DNA from: Nocardioides sp. PD653-B2
GTDB lineage: Bacteria; Actinomycetota; Actinomycetes; Propionibacteriales; Nocardioidaceae
DNA: 36,871 nucleotides
Assembly (NCBI RefSeq): GCF_002117935.1
Contig: NZ_BDJE01000018.1
Span: forward strand, 1-36,871
Direction of reading: 5' to 3'
Shown here in pieces: positions 7,944 to 14,587 of the stretch. How positions within the stretch are numbered: position 1 is the stretch's first letter; every line of letters begins with the position of its first letter. The position numbers and the translations under genes were made by a program. The notes under the pieces are model-generated. The model made no database searches and had not been told where the DNA came from. It saw only the letters and a program-made list of their open reading frames with translations.

Positions 7944-8369
7944 CTACGGCGTGCCGACCCATTCGTCCGTGCCGTCCTCGAAGCGCTGGTGCTTCCAGAT
8001 CGGCACCTCGGCCTTGAGCGTGTCGATGAGCGCGCGCGAGGCGGCGAAGGCGTCGCCTCGGTGGGAGGACGTCGTGGCGACGATGACGGCGATGTCGCCG
8101 ATCGCGAGCGTGCCGACCCGGTGGACGGCGGCGAGGCCGTGCACGTCGTACTCGTCGGCGACCCGCTCGCAGACCTCGCGCAGCTTCTCGAGCGCGGTGG
8201 GGTGGGCCGTGTAGTCGAGCCCGTCGACGTCGCGGCCGCCGTCGTGGTCGCGCACCCGCCCGACGAAGAGCGTGAGGCCGCCGGCGGCCTCGTCGTCGAG
8301 GGCGGCCACGACCTCGGCGACATCGAGCGGGGTCTCGCGGAGGTCCACGAGGCGTACGACGGAAGTCAC
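7944..8369 (-). CDS. moaE: Molybdopterin synthase catalytic subunit MoaE
   Basis: This 141-residue protein is the large subunit of molybdopterin synthase. It transfers sulfur from MoaD thiocarboxylate to precursor Z to make molybdopterin in the cytoplasm. Family motifs are present: LFVGRVRDHDGG (about 34-45), LDYTAHPTALEKL (51-63), VHRVGTLAIGDIAV (82-95), SSHRGDAF (101-108) and the active-site Lys region LKAEVPIWKHQRF (117-129). The GTG start at 8369 is preceded by TAGGGT 6 nt upstream, which marks a leaderless promoter. No moaD or other molybdenum cofactor gene lies in the window, so its partner is encoded elsewhere. It diverges from the DUF2342 gene. Confidence 0.95.
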   Translation of the reverse strand: MTSVVRLVDLRETPLDVAEVVAALDDEAAGGLTLFVGRVRDHDGGRDVDGLDYTAHPTALEKLREVCERVADEYDVHGLAAVHRVGTLAIGDIAVIVATTSSHRGDAFAASRALIDTLKAEVPIWKHQRFEDGTDEWVGTP

Positions 8370-8375
8370 GCAGCG

Positions 8376-8410
8376 ACCCTAGATCACGGCGACCACGACC
8401 CGCGTACCGT
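8376..8410. promoter_or_regulatory. Divergent leaderless promoters of moaE and the DUF2342 gene
   Basis: On the minus strand TAGGGT (8381-8376) ends 6 nt before the moaE GTG. On the plus strand TACCGT (8405-8410) ends 6 nt before ATG 8417. Both fit TAnnnT. The plus-strand GGAGG lies only 1 nt from its ATG, too close to act as a ribosome binding site, which also supports leaderless initiation. Confidence 0.6.
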
Positions 8411-8416
8411 GGAGGC

Positions 8417-9760
8417 ATGAGCGACAAGCCGGGCGAGACGCCCGACGACGGCCAGAACCCCTTCAAGGGCACGCCCTTCGAGCAGTTCTTCGGCCAGATG
8501 ATGGGTGGCGCCGGTGGCGCCGCCGGGGGCCTGCCCGCGGGCATGCCCGACCTCAGCCAGCTCCTCAGCCAGATCCAGTTCCTGATGCAGCCGCACGACG
8601 GCCCGGTGAACTGGGACTTCGCGCTCGACATGGCCCGCAAGGCCGTGGCCCAGTCCCCCGACCCGTCACCCAGCCAGCGGCAGCAGGACGCGGTCGCCGA
8701 CGCGGTCCGTCTCGCCGACCACTGGCTCGACGAGACCACGGAGTTCCCGTCCGGCGTGACCTCGACCGCGGCCTGGAGCCGCGCGGAGTGGATCGTCGGC
8801 ACCACCGACGTGTGGAAGGTGCTCGTCGAGCCGATCGCCGAGTCGTCGGTCGCGGCCCTCGGCGGTGCGCTCCCCGAGGAGGCGCGGGCGATGTCGGGCC
8901 CGCTGCTCGGCATCCTCGGCAAGGCCGTGGGCGGCATGCTTGCCCAGCAGGTCGGTTCCGGGCTCGGTGCGCTCGCCGCCGAGGTCCTCAGCGTCTCCGA
9001 CATCGGGCTGCCGCTCGCCGCAGCCGGCAAGGCCGCGATCGTGCCGGCCAACGTGACCGCCTTCGCCGAGGGCCTCGACGTCAGCGAGGACGACGTCCTC
9101 CTCTACCTGGCCCTGCGCGAGGCCGCCCACCAGCGGCTCTTCGCCCATGTGCCGTGGCTGCGCGACCACCTGATCGGCGCCGTCGCCGACTACGCCCGCG
9201 GCATCGAGATCAACGCCGAGGGCATCCAGAGCCAGATCGAGGAGCAGATGCGCGGCGTCGACCCGGCCAACCCCGAGTCGATGCAGCAGCTGCTCGAGGG
9301 CGGCATGTTCGACCTGCCCCGGTCCCCCGCCCAGGAAGCCGCGCTCCAGCGGCTCGAGGTCACCCTCGCGCTGGTGGAGGGCTGGGTCGACGAGGTCGTC
9401 GGCCAGGCCACCGCCGAGCGGATGCCGAGCGCCACGAAGCTGCAGGAGGCGTTCCGGCGTCGCCGCGCTGCCGGTGGGCCCGCCGAGGAGACCTTCGCGA
9501 CCCTGGTCGGGCTCGAGCTGCGGCCGCGCCGGCTGCGCGATGCCTCCACGCTGTGGGGCTCGCTGCGCACCCGCCAGGGCACCGAGGCCCGCGACGGCGT
9601 CTGGATGCACCCCGACCTGCTGCCCTCGGCCGCCGATCTCGACGACCCGCTGGGCTTCCGCGAGGACGCCTCGGCGCCGGCCGAGCTCAGCTCGGAGGAC
9701 TTCGACGCCGAGCTGATGAAGCTGCTCGGCGACGACAGCACCGGCTCCCCCGAGGAGTGA
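8417..9760 (+). CDS. DUF2342 family protein, putative zinc-dependent metalloprotease (Rv3195-like)
   Basis: This 447-residue cytoplasmic-looking protein belongs to the actinobacterial DUF2342 family, often annotated as a zinc-dependent metalloprotease or F420-biosynthesis-associated protein. The N-terminus is Gly/Met-rich and disordered (to about residue 45). A helical body follows, with LREAAHQRLFAHVPWLRDHL (233-252), the His-containing helix thought to mark the metal site. The C-terminal part has the Arg-rich KLQEAFRRRRAAGGPAEETF segment and the family stretch LELRPRRLRDA. There is no exact HExxH, so protease activity is only a family-level prediction. The next gene starts at GTG overlapping its TGA (GTGA). 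Rv3195 occupies the same position in M. tuberculosis. Confidence 0.9.
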   Translation: MSDKPGETPDDGQNPFKGTPFEQFFGQMMGGAGGAAGGLPAGMPDLSQLLSQIQFLMQPHDGPVNWDFALDMARKAVAQSPDPSPSQRQQDAVADAVRLADHWLDETTEFPSGVTSTAAWSRAEWIVGTTDVWKVLVEPIAESSVAALGGALPEEARAMSGPLLGILGKAVGGMLAQQVGSGLGALAAEVLSVSDIGLPLAAAGKAAIVPANVTAFAEGLDVSEDDVLLYLALREAAHQRLFAHVPWLRDHLIGAVADYARGIEINAEGIQSQIEEQMRGVDPANPESMQQLLEGGMFDLPRSPAQEAALQRLEVTLALVEGWVDEVVGQATAERMPSATKLQEAFRRRRAAGGPAEETFATLVGLELRPRRLRDASTLWGSLRTRQGTEARDGVWMHPDLLPSAADLDDPLGFREDASAPAELSSEDFDAELMKLLGDDSTGSPEE

Positions 9761-10299
9761 GTCTCCACGCCGATGCGCTGGCCGTCCTCACCGACTGGCC
9801 GGCGCCGACCGTCGTCCAGGACAGCCTGCGGCAGCGGTACGTCGCGCACCTGCGCGCACACCCGGACGGGCTGACCCGTGAGTGCCGGCCCGATCACGTC
9901 ACCGCCAGCACGCTGGTGCTCAGCGCCGACGGCGGCGCGGCGCTGCTCACCCTGCACGCGAAGGCGCACCGCTGGTTCCAGTTCGGCGGGCACTGCGAGC
10001 CGGGCGACGCGACCCTCGCCGGCGCCGCCGCGCGCGAGGCGACCGAGGAGTCCGGCCTCACCGGGCTGACGCTGGACCCGCAGCCGGTCCAGCTCAGCGA
10101 GCACGCCGTCGCGTTCTGCGGTCCGGCCGGGGACGTGCACCACCTCGACGTGCGCTTCGTCGCGGTCGCGCCCGCCGACGCCGTGCACGCGGTCAGCGAT
10201 GAGTCGCTCGACGTGCGCTGGTGGCCGGTGGACGCGCTGCCCGACCCCGAGCCCGACCTCGTCGAGCTGGTCGCGCTGGCCCGCGCACGCATCCTCTGA
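9757..10299 (+). CDS. Nudix hydrolase
   Basis: This 180-residue protein begins at GTG 9757, which overlaps the stop of the DUF2342 gene, so it is translationally coupled. The Nudix region is GGHCEPGDATLAGAAAREAT followed by EESGL, near residues 81-105. The REATEESG core supplies the metal-binding glutamates. The front of the box reads HCEPGD, the common actinobacterial variant of the canonical Gx5E. The N-terminal part (about 1-45) is a helical extension (TDWPAPTVVQDSLRQRYVAH) seen in related actinobacterial Nudix proteins. Substrate cannot be read from sequence; nucleoside diphosphate derivatives are typical. Confidence 0.88.
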   Translation: MSLHADALAVLTDWPAPTVVQDSLRQRYVAHLRAHPDGLTRECRPDHVTASTLVLSADGGAALLTLHAKAHRWFQFGGHCEPGDATLAGAAAREATEESGLTGLTLDPQPVQLSEHAVAFCGPAGDVHHLDVRFVAVAPADAVHAVSDESLDVRWWPVDALPDPEPDLVELVALARARIL

Positions 10300-10340
10300 T
10301 CCGCGATGGGTAGCGCTGGTCGCCGTCCTCGAGACGTAGG

Positions 10341-10874
10341 TCAGTCGACCTCGTCGCCGTCGCCCGGCGGGGGCTCCAGCCGGGCGGCGGTCGACCAGCC
10401 GATCAGGTAGCCCTTGGCCCGCTCGGCCTGCGGGTAGCGGTCGACCCACGCCCAGAAGGCCGCGTCGTGGCCGGACTCGAGCAGGTGCGCGAGCTCGTGG
10501 ATCAGCACGTAGTCGATCACCCACGCCGGCATGCCCTGGAGCCGTGCCGACAGCCGGATGGTCCGGTCACCGGGCGTGCAGGACCCCCACCGTGACTGCT
10601 GGTTCCCGACCCAGCGCACCGACTCCGGGGTCGCGATGCCACCGAGGTAGCGGTCGTTGAGGTCCTGGGCCCGCTTCATCAGGTCGGCGTCGCTCGGCTT
10701 GCGCCGCTTCTCGGACTTCTCGAGGCGGGCGAGCATCGTCTCGACCCACTCGGCCTCCTCCTTGCGACTCAGGGAGGCGGGGATCATCACCACGACGCGG
10801 TCGCCGTCGCGGTAGGCCGAGACGGTACGGCGGCGTCGCTTCGAGCGACGTACCTCCACCTCGGGCCGGGCCAT
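10341..10874 (-). CDS. YgjP-like (DUF45) zinc metallopeptidase
   Basis: This 177-residue protein carries HELAH (126-130), the zinc-binding HExxH motif, with His136 in SGHDAAFW as a likely third ligand. Family stretches WGSCTPGDRTIRLSARL (96-112) and WVIDYVLIHELAHL (118-131) are clear. This places it in the DUF45/YgjP group, related to M48 peptidases and also fused to some restriction systems. The N-terminal 20 residues are Arg-rich. The ATG at 10874 is preceded by TAAGTT 6 nt upstream, so translation is probably leaderless. The first three bases of that hexamer are the stop codon of the PHP gene. Substrate unknown. Confidence 0.9.
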   Translation of the reverse strand: MARPEVEVRRSKRRRRTVSAYRDGDRVVVMIPASLSRKEEAEWVETMLARLEKSEKRRKPSDADLMKRAQDLNDRYLGGIATPESVRWVGNQQSRWGSCTPGDRTIRLSARLQGMPAWVIDYVLIHELAHLLESGHDAAFWAWVDRYPQAERAKGYLIGWSTAARLEPPPGDGDEVD

Positions 10875-10880
10875 GACGAG

Positions 10881-10886
10881 AACTTA
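10881..10886 (-). promoter_or_regulatory. -10 element TAAGTT of the YgjP-like gene, overlapping the upstream stop codon
   Basis: The minus-strand hexamer TAAGTT ends 6 nt before ATG 10874, and its TAA is the stop codon of the PHP gene (10886-10884). The metallopeptidase may therefore have its own leaderless transcript despite being only 9 bp downstream. Confidence 0.5.
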
Positions 10887-11918
10887 GCCGTTCGCCCAGG
10901 CCAGGAGACGCTCCTTCGGCCAGGTGTTGACGATCCGATCGGCGTCGATGCCGGCCTCCTCGGCCCGCTCGCAGCCGTAGACCTGGAAGTCGAGCTGCCC
11001 GGGCGCGTGCGCGTCGCTGTCGATCGAGAAGAGGCAGCCGAGGTCGCGGGCCAGCTCGAGCAGCCGGGTCGGCGGGTCGCGGCGTTCGGGTCGGGAGTTG
11101 ATCTCGACCGCGACGTCGTGCTCGACGCAGGCCTGGAAGACGGTCTTCGCGTCGAACTGCGACTCGGCCCGGGTCCCCCGGTTGCCCATCACCATCCGCC
11201 CGGTGCAGTGGCCGAGCACGTTGGTGCGCGGGTTCTCGACCGCGCCGATCATCCGCCTCGTCATGTCCGTCGCGTCCATCTTGAGCTTCGAGTGGACACT
11301 GGCGACGCGGACGTCGAGGCGGCCGAGCAGCTCGTCGGTCTGGTCGAGCGACCCGTCGTCGAGGATGTCGACCTCGATCCCCTTGAGCAGGGTGAACCCG
11401 TCGCCCAGGTGGTCGTTGACGGCCTCGACCACCCCGAGCTGGCGGGTGAGCCGCTCCGGGCTGAGCCCGTGGGCGACCGTCAGTCGGGGCGAGTGGTCGG
11501 TGAGCACGAGGTAGTCGTGACCGAGCTCCATCGCGGTGAAGGCCATCTCCTCGATCGGGGAGCCCCCGTCGGACCAGTCGGAGTGGGAGTGCAGGTCGCC
11601 GCGCAGGGCCGCCCGGAGCTCGGCTCCCCCGGCGGTCAGCGGGCCGCCGTGGTCGCGCTCGAGCGCGGCCAGCCGCTCGGGGACGACGCCGCGGACCGCC
11701 TCGGTGATCACCTTCGCCGAGCTGGCGCCGATGCCCGGCAGCTGGGTGAGCGTGCCGTCCTCGACGGCGGCCTCCACGTCGCCGGCCGGCATCGGCAGGA
11801 TCGTGGCGGCCGCCCCGCGGAAGGCCTTCACCTTGTAGGTGTCCTCCCGCGCCCGCTCCAGCAGGAACGCGATCCGGCGCAGCGCCGCCACCGGACCGCC
11901 GTCGTACGCCTCCGCCAC
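10884..11918 (-). CDS. PHP domain phosphoesterase with N-terminal helix-hairpin-helix (PolX C-terminal-like)
   Basis: This 344-residue protein has helix-hairpin-helix DNA-binding signals at the N-terminus (about 50-75, LPGIGASSAKVI). A PHP domain starts at DLHSHSDWSDG (108-118), with metal-binding His and Asp also at LTDHS (139-143), KGIEVDIL, VASVHSK, HCTGR, VEINSRPERRD and SDAHA. The layout matches the HhH plus PHP part of PolX-type proteins, without a polymerase domain. A role in DNA end or nucleotide metabolism is likely but inferred. GTG 11918 is chosen because GGAGG lies 7 nt upstream; the frame stays open upstream to 12047 with no domain content. Confidence 0.88.
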   Translation of the reverse strand: MAEAYDGGPVAALRRIAFLLERAREDTYKVKAFRGAAATILPMPAGDVEAAVEDGTLTQLPGIGASSAKVITEAVRGVVPERLAALERDHGGPLTAGGAELRAALRGDLHSHSDWSDGGSPIEEMAFTAMELGHDYLVLTDHSPRLTVAHGLSPERLTRQLGVVEAVNDHLGDGFTLLKGIEVDILDDGSLDQTDELLGRLDVRVASVHSKLKMDATDMTRRMIGAVENPRTNVLGHCTGRMVMGNRGTRAESQFDAKTVFQACVEHDVAVEINSRPERRDPPTRLLELARDLGCLFSIDSDAHAPGQLDFQVYGCERAEEAGIDADRIVNTWPKERLLAWANG

Positions 11919-11940
11919 GCGAAATCCTCCGAACTGTTTT

Positions 11941-12092
11941 TCGTCCACACCCCGTGGACCGCCATTGTCGCTGGTCAGCGGCGGGGAGGCCCGCCCGGAA
12001 CCCGGGCTCTCCACAGGTGACTCCCGGGTATACCCCCCGTCCTCCACCGTCCTGAGCGTTCCTCCACAGGTTTATCCACAACGTTGTCCACA
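11941..12092 (+). other. Cluster of five DnaA-box-like 9-mers, all in the same orientation
   Basis: This lies in the 312-bp gap upstream of the PHP gene. TTATCCACA (12072-12080) equals the E. coli DnaA-box consensus and TTGTCCACA (12084-12092) the actinobacterial one, with starts 12 bp apart. Weaker copies are TCGTCCACA (11941), CTCTCCACA (12007) and TCCTCCACA (12060). No dnaA or dnaN is nearby, so this is not an obvious origin. It could be a DnaA-titrating or DnaA-regulated site. Confidence 0.45.
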
Positions 12093-12137
12093 GGCTGGGG
12101 GTCCGCCGCGTTGACCCCCTGCCCCCGGGCTCCTACC

Positions 12138-12234
12138 GTGAGCGGCAGATGAGGCCCCCGGCCCGTCAACCGGACACTCGCAAGGGGAAGGCACGTGTCC
12201 GCACGACGGGCCGGGGGCCTCTTCATCTGCTCAC
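12138..12234. other. Long two-tier hairpin, possible structured RNA or bidirectional terminator
   Basis: The outer stem is 17 bp and perfect (12151-12167 with 12205-12221). A 3-by-3 internal loop (AAC/CAC) leads to a second perfect 7-bp stem (12171-12177 with 12195-12201) and a 17-nt purine-rich apical loop. The base extends through AGATG/CATCT and GTGAGC/GCTCAC. It overlaps the last codons of the crotonase gene (stop 12231-12233). No long T run follows on either strand. Confidence 0.6.
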
Positions 12235-13025
12235 ACCCCGGTGAAGACCGCCGGGCGCTTCTCCTGGGCGGCGCGGATGCCCTCCTGGAGGTCGGCGGTC
12301 GCCAGCGTGATCGGCTGGGCCATCGCCTCCCACTGCACGCAGCTCTCGAAATCGGCGTGCCCGCCGTCGACCAGCGCCAGCTTGGTCAGCCGGCTGGCGA
12401 TCGGGGCGGTCGCGGCGATGCCGGCCGCGGTGGCGAGCACCTCGTCGTCGAACGACGCCGGCTCGATGACCCGCGAGACCAGGCCCAGGCGGAGCGCTTC
12501 GTCGGCATCGACCACGCGGCCGGTCAGCAGCAGGTCGCGGGCGTGGGCCGCCCCGACCACGTTCGGCAGCAGGTAGGTGCCGGCCATGCCGGCGTGCATC
12601 CCGAGCTTCACGAACGGCACGCCCATCCGGGCCCCGGCCGCGGCGTACCGGAGGTCGCAGGCCAGCGCGAGGCAGAGGCCGGCGCCGATGGCGGGACCGT
12701 TGATCGCCGCGATCGTGGGCACCTCGAGCTTCCGGATCGACAGCCAGGCGCGATAGAACGCGATCATCCGGGTGCGCAGGTAGTCGACCGACGCGTCCGG
12801 CTCGCCGGCGATCCACGACGTGTTGCCGCCGGAGCAGAAGGCGGAGCCCTCGCCGGTGACCACGACGGCGCGCAGGGACCGGTCGGCGGCGAGCTCGTCG
12901 ACCGCCTCGATCCACGACGCGGTCATCGCGTCGGACATCGCGTTGCGCTGGTCGGGGTTGTCGAGGGTGAGCACGGCGACCCCGTCGGAGGGACGTTCGA
13001 GCCGGAGATGAGTGAGTTCGGGCAT
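12231..13025 (-). CDS. Enoyl-CoA hydratase/isomerase (crotonase) family protein
   Basis: This 264-residue crotonase-fold protein carries both oxyanion-hole segments, FCSGGNTS (63-70) and GPAIGAGL (110-117). FVKLGMHAGMAGTYLLPNVV follows at 138-157. In classical enoyl-CoA hydratases the first catalytic Glu lies in the PEI segment; here the aligned residue appears to be Lys140, and the second Glu position appears to be Asp. Simple hydratase activity is therefore uncertain, and an isomerase, hydrolase or other acyl-CoA reaction is possible. ATG 13025 has TACGTT ending 6 nt upstream, indicating a leaderless start. No other fatty-acid gene is adjacent; a CoA transferase lies 19 kb away. Confidence 0.9.
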   Translation of the reverse strand: MPELTHLRLERPSDGVAVLTLDNPDQRNAMSDAMTASWIEAVDELAADRSLRAVVVTGEGSAFCSGGNTSWIAGEPDASVDYLRTRMIAFYRAWLSIRKLEVPTIAAINGPAIGAGLCLALACDLRYAAAGARMGVPFVKLGMHAGMAGTYLLPNVVGAAHARDLLLTGRVVDADEALRLGLVSRVIEPASFDDEVLATAAGIAATAPIASRLTKLALVDGGHADFESCVQWEAMAQPITLATADLQEGIRAAQEKRPAVFTGV

Positions 13026-13031
13026 GCGCTC

Positions 13032-13037
13032 AACGTA
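13032..13037 (-). promoter_or_regulatory. -10 element TACGTT, leaderless promoter of the crotonase gene
   Basis: The minus-strand hexamer TACGTT (TAnnnT) ends 6 nt before ATG 13025. No ribosome binding site precedes that ATG. Confidence 0.55.
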
Positions 13038-13099
13038 CTCATCCGGCACGCCGAGCGCCGTGACCCGATTCACCGCGCCGAGCAGTGATCGGTGTGCCT

Positions 13100-13128
13100 C
13101 CTACGCCTGCGCCCAGGCGTGTCGTAGG
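13100..13128. promoter_or_regulatory. Nested inverted repeat in the crotonase/DUF5679 intergenic region
   Basis: CCTACG (13100-13105) pairs with CGTAGG (13123-13128). Inside it, ACGCCTG (13103-13109) pairs with CAGGCGT (13114-13120) as an alternative stem. It lies upstream of both divergent genes and could be an operator or leader hairpin. Nothing else is evident in this gap (13026-13226) except the promoter and ribosome binding site described separately. Confidence 0.3.
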
Positions 13129-13226
13129 GTCGTGACGGTTCGGCGGCACCCGTCACCGAACTTCCGGCGGGTCTTCCCCTTTTCCCCGTCGCGACGACCG
13201 AGTAATGAATAGGCAAGGAGGCCGTC

Positions 13227-13385
13227 ATGGCGGAGACCTGGAGCGGCGAGTTCTACTGCGTGAAGTGCAAGGAGAAGCGCGAGGCTGAGGGCGAGGTCAG
13301 GGTCAACGACAAGGGCACCCGGATGGCGAAGGCTGTCTGCCCCGTCTGCGGCACGAACCTCAACCGCATCCTCGGCAAGGCCTGA
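13227..13385 (+). CDS. DUF5679-type small zinc-ribbon protein
   Basis: This 52-residue protein has two CxxC knuckles, CVKCK near residue 11 and CPVCG near residue 38. They can bind one zinc ion in a zinc-ribbon fold. Between them lies a charged stretch (EKREAEGEVRVNDKGTRMAK). AAGGAGG lies 5 nt upstream of ATG 13227, an unusually good ribosome binding site for this window. A strong terminator follows at 13421-13459, so it is probably a single-gene transcript. Its size and CxxC spacing match the actinobacterial DUF5679 family, whose function is unknown. Confidence 0.85.
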   Translation: MAETWSGEFYCVKCKEKREAEGEVRVNDKGTRMAKAVCPVCGTNLNRILGKA

Positions 13386-13420
13386 CGCACGACGCGTAAG
13401 CGCCCCACGAGCTGATGACG

Positions 13421-13459
13421 GCGGCGCCGGCTCGGTCACCACGACCGAGCCGGCGCCGC
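13421..13459 (+). terminator. Strong hairpin terminator after the DUF5679 gene
   Basis: Perfect 17-bp arms (13421-13437 and 13443-13459) enclose the loop ACCAC. The stem is almost entirely G:C, and a short T-containing tail follows (TGTCGGCATTTT). It lies 35 bp after the DUF5679 stop. Confidence 0.85.
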
Positions 13460-13549
13460 TGTCGGCATTTTCCGCCGAGGTGGCACCGACTCGACGCGAG
13501 GCCTGTGGATGACGCGGACCGACCCGTGCGCGGTGGGTAGGGACCAGCC

Positions 13550-14317
13550 ATGCAGCTGCGACCCGGACTCCACGTCACCCGCCGCGACGACGACCACCTG
13601 CAGGTCGGGGTCGACCCGCCCTGGCGCCTGGTGGTGCCCGACGAGCCCGACGTACGCCGCCTCCTCGACGACCTGAGCGGCGGCCGGCCGGCGGACCCGG
13701 AGACCGCGTCCGGCCACCGGGTGCTCCGCGCGCTGCTGGCCGCGGACATGCTCGTCGACCCCGCGCTCCGCTCAGAGACCGCCCGGCGACGCGCCGCGGC
13801 GCCGGTCTCGGTCGAGGCGGCCGGCCAGGAGGCGGGCGACGCGGTCCGGCTGCTCCGGGCCGCCGGCTGCCCGGTCGTCTCGCCCCACGAGGCGACGGTG
13901 GCCCTGCTGGTGGCCGAGGGCGAGCCACGGCGCGACCTCGTCGACGCCCACCTGCGCGACGGCCGCGCCCACCTGCCGGTCGCAGCCACCCCGCGGGGCT
14001 TCGTGCTCGGGCCGTTCGTGGTGCCCGGCGCAACGGCCTGCGTGCGCTGCGTCGACGCCCACCACGGCACGCACGACCCGCGCCGCGCGGTCGTGGTCGA
14101 GCAGCTGGCCGGGCTCGGTGCCGGCCCGCGCGACCCCGCGCTCGCCGCGATCGCGACCGCGTGGGCGGTCCGCGACGTGCTGGCCTACGTCGACGGCGAC
14201 CAGCCGTCGACGTGGTCGGCGACGGTCGGGCTCGGCCCCGACCTCGAGCCGGCCCGGCGCGCGTGGGCGCGGCACCCGCACTGCGGCTGCGCGTGGGACC
14301 TGGCCGTCAGCGGCTGA
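13550..14317 (+). CDS. Orphan cyclodehydratase-like (TOMM C-protein / ThiF-related) protein
   Basis: This 255-residue protein resembles the C-protein (ThiF/E1-like) half of thiazole/oxazole-modified peptide cyclodehydratases. The N-terminal 75 residues resemble a peptide-clamp-like winged helix (PPWRLVVPDEPDVRRLLDDL). The signature GPFVVPGATACVRCVDAHH (about 155-173) is the conserved C-protein stretch. Cysteines in CVRC and in HCGC near the C-terminus could form a structural zinc tetrad. No YcaO partner, precursor peptide or transporter is nearby, and no ATP-binding GxGxxG is seen. A role in peptide modification is therefore doubtful; actinobacteria keep such orphans in this neighbourhood (Rv3196 position). 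Confidence 0.72.
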   Translation: MQLRPGLHVTRRDDDHLQVGVDPPWRLVVPDEPDVRRLLDDLSGGRPADPETASGHRVLRALLAADMLVDPALRSETARRRAAAPVSVEAAGQEAGDAVRLLRAAGCPVVSPHEATVALLVAEGEPRRDLVDAHLRDGRAHLPVAATPRGFVLGPFVVPGATACVRCVDAHHGTHDPRRAVVVEQLAGLGAGPRDPALAAIATAWAVRDVLAYVDGDQPSTWSATVGLGPDLEPARRAWARHPHCGCAWDLAVSG

Positions 14318-14479
14318 TCACCAGAACTCGGTGTCGAGCTTGCCCTCCATCGCGCGCAGATGCGTGCGCGAGCAGTCGTCGCAGTACACGTTCTTCCGGC
14401 CCTTCTCGACCGAGGTGGTCCAGGTCAGGGTCGACGCCACGTCGGCTTCCTGACGTCCACAGAAGCTGCAGGTCAGCAC
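14318..14479 (-). CDS. 53-residue Cys4 zinc-ribbon-like protein
   Basis: This small protein begins MLTCSFCGRQEAD and has four cysteines as CSFC (4-7) and CDDC (33-36), a likely single zinc site. The rest is polar (TSVEKGRKNVY, THLRAMEGKLDTEFW). GTG 14479 is the start: a TACCCT hexamer ends 7 nt upstream, fitting a leaderless transcript. The stop abuts the stop of the cyclodehydratase-like gene, end to end with no gap. Codon use is strongly GC3-biased like its neighbours. I do not recognise a named family. Small Cys4 proteins of this kind often bind RNA or RNA polymerase, which is speculation here. Confidence 0.7.
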   Translation of the reverse strand: MLTCSFCGRQEADVASTLTWTTSVEKGRKNVYCDDCSRTHLRAMEGKLDTEFW

Positions 14480-14486
14480 GTCCTCG

Positions 14487-14492
14487 AGGGTA
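14487..14492 (-). promoter_or_regulatory. -10 element TACCCT of the 53-residue zinc protein gene
   Basis: The minus-strand hexamer TACCCT ends 7 nt before GTG 14479, again fitting TAnnnT with leaderless initiation. It lies just downstream of the terminator-like hairpin at 14507-14548, consistent with a separate transcript. Confidence 0.5.
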
Positions 14493-14506
14493 CCCCTGAG
14501 CTGCCG

Positions 14507-14548
14507 AGAGCCGGGTACGGCGACCTGGTGGTCGTCGTACCCGGCTCT
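14507..14548 (-). terminator. Hairpin ending the whiB7 transcription unit
   Basis: Perfect 13-bp arms (14507-14519 and 14536-14548) enclose a 16-nt loop. It lies 40 bp after the stop of the last small gene behind whiB7. There is no T tract, so it is an I-shaped terminator of the type common in actinobacteria. It also insulates the 53-residue gene promoter. Confidence 0.65.
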
Positions 14549-14587
14549 GTGTCGGACACCCGCGATCAGGGTGTGGCCGGTCGGTCC

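Noticed and set aside
11941..12092. Chromosomal origin of replication
   Set aside because: Only five boxes, three of them weak, no A/T-rich unwinding region and no dnaA, dnaN or rpmH nearby.
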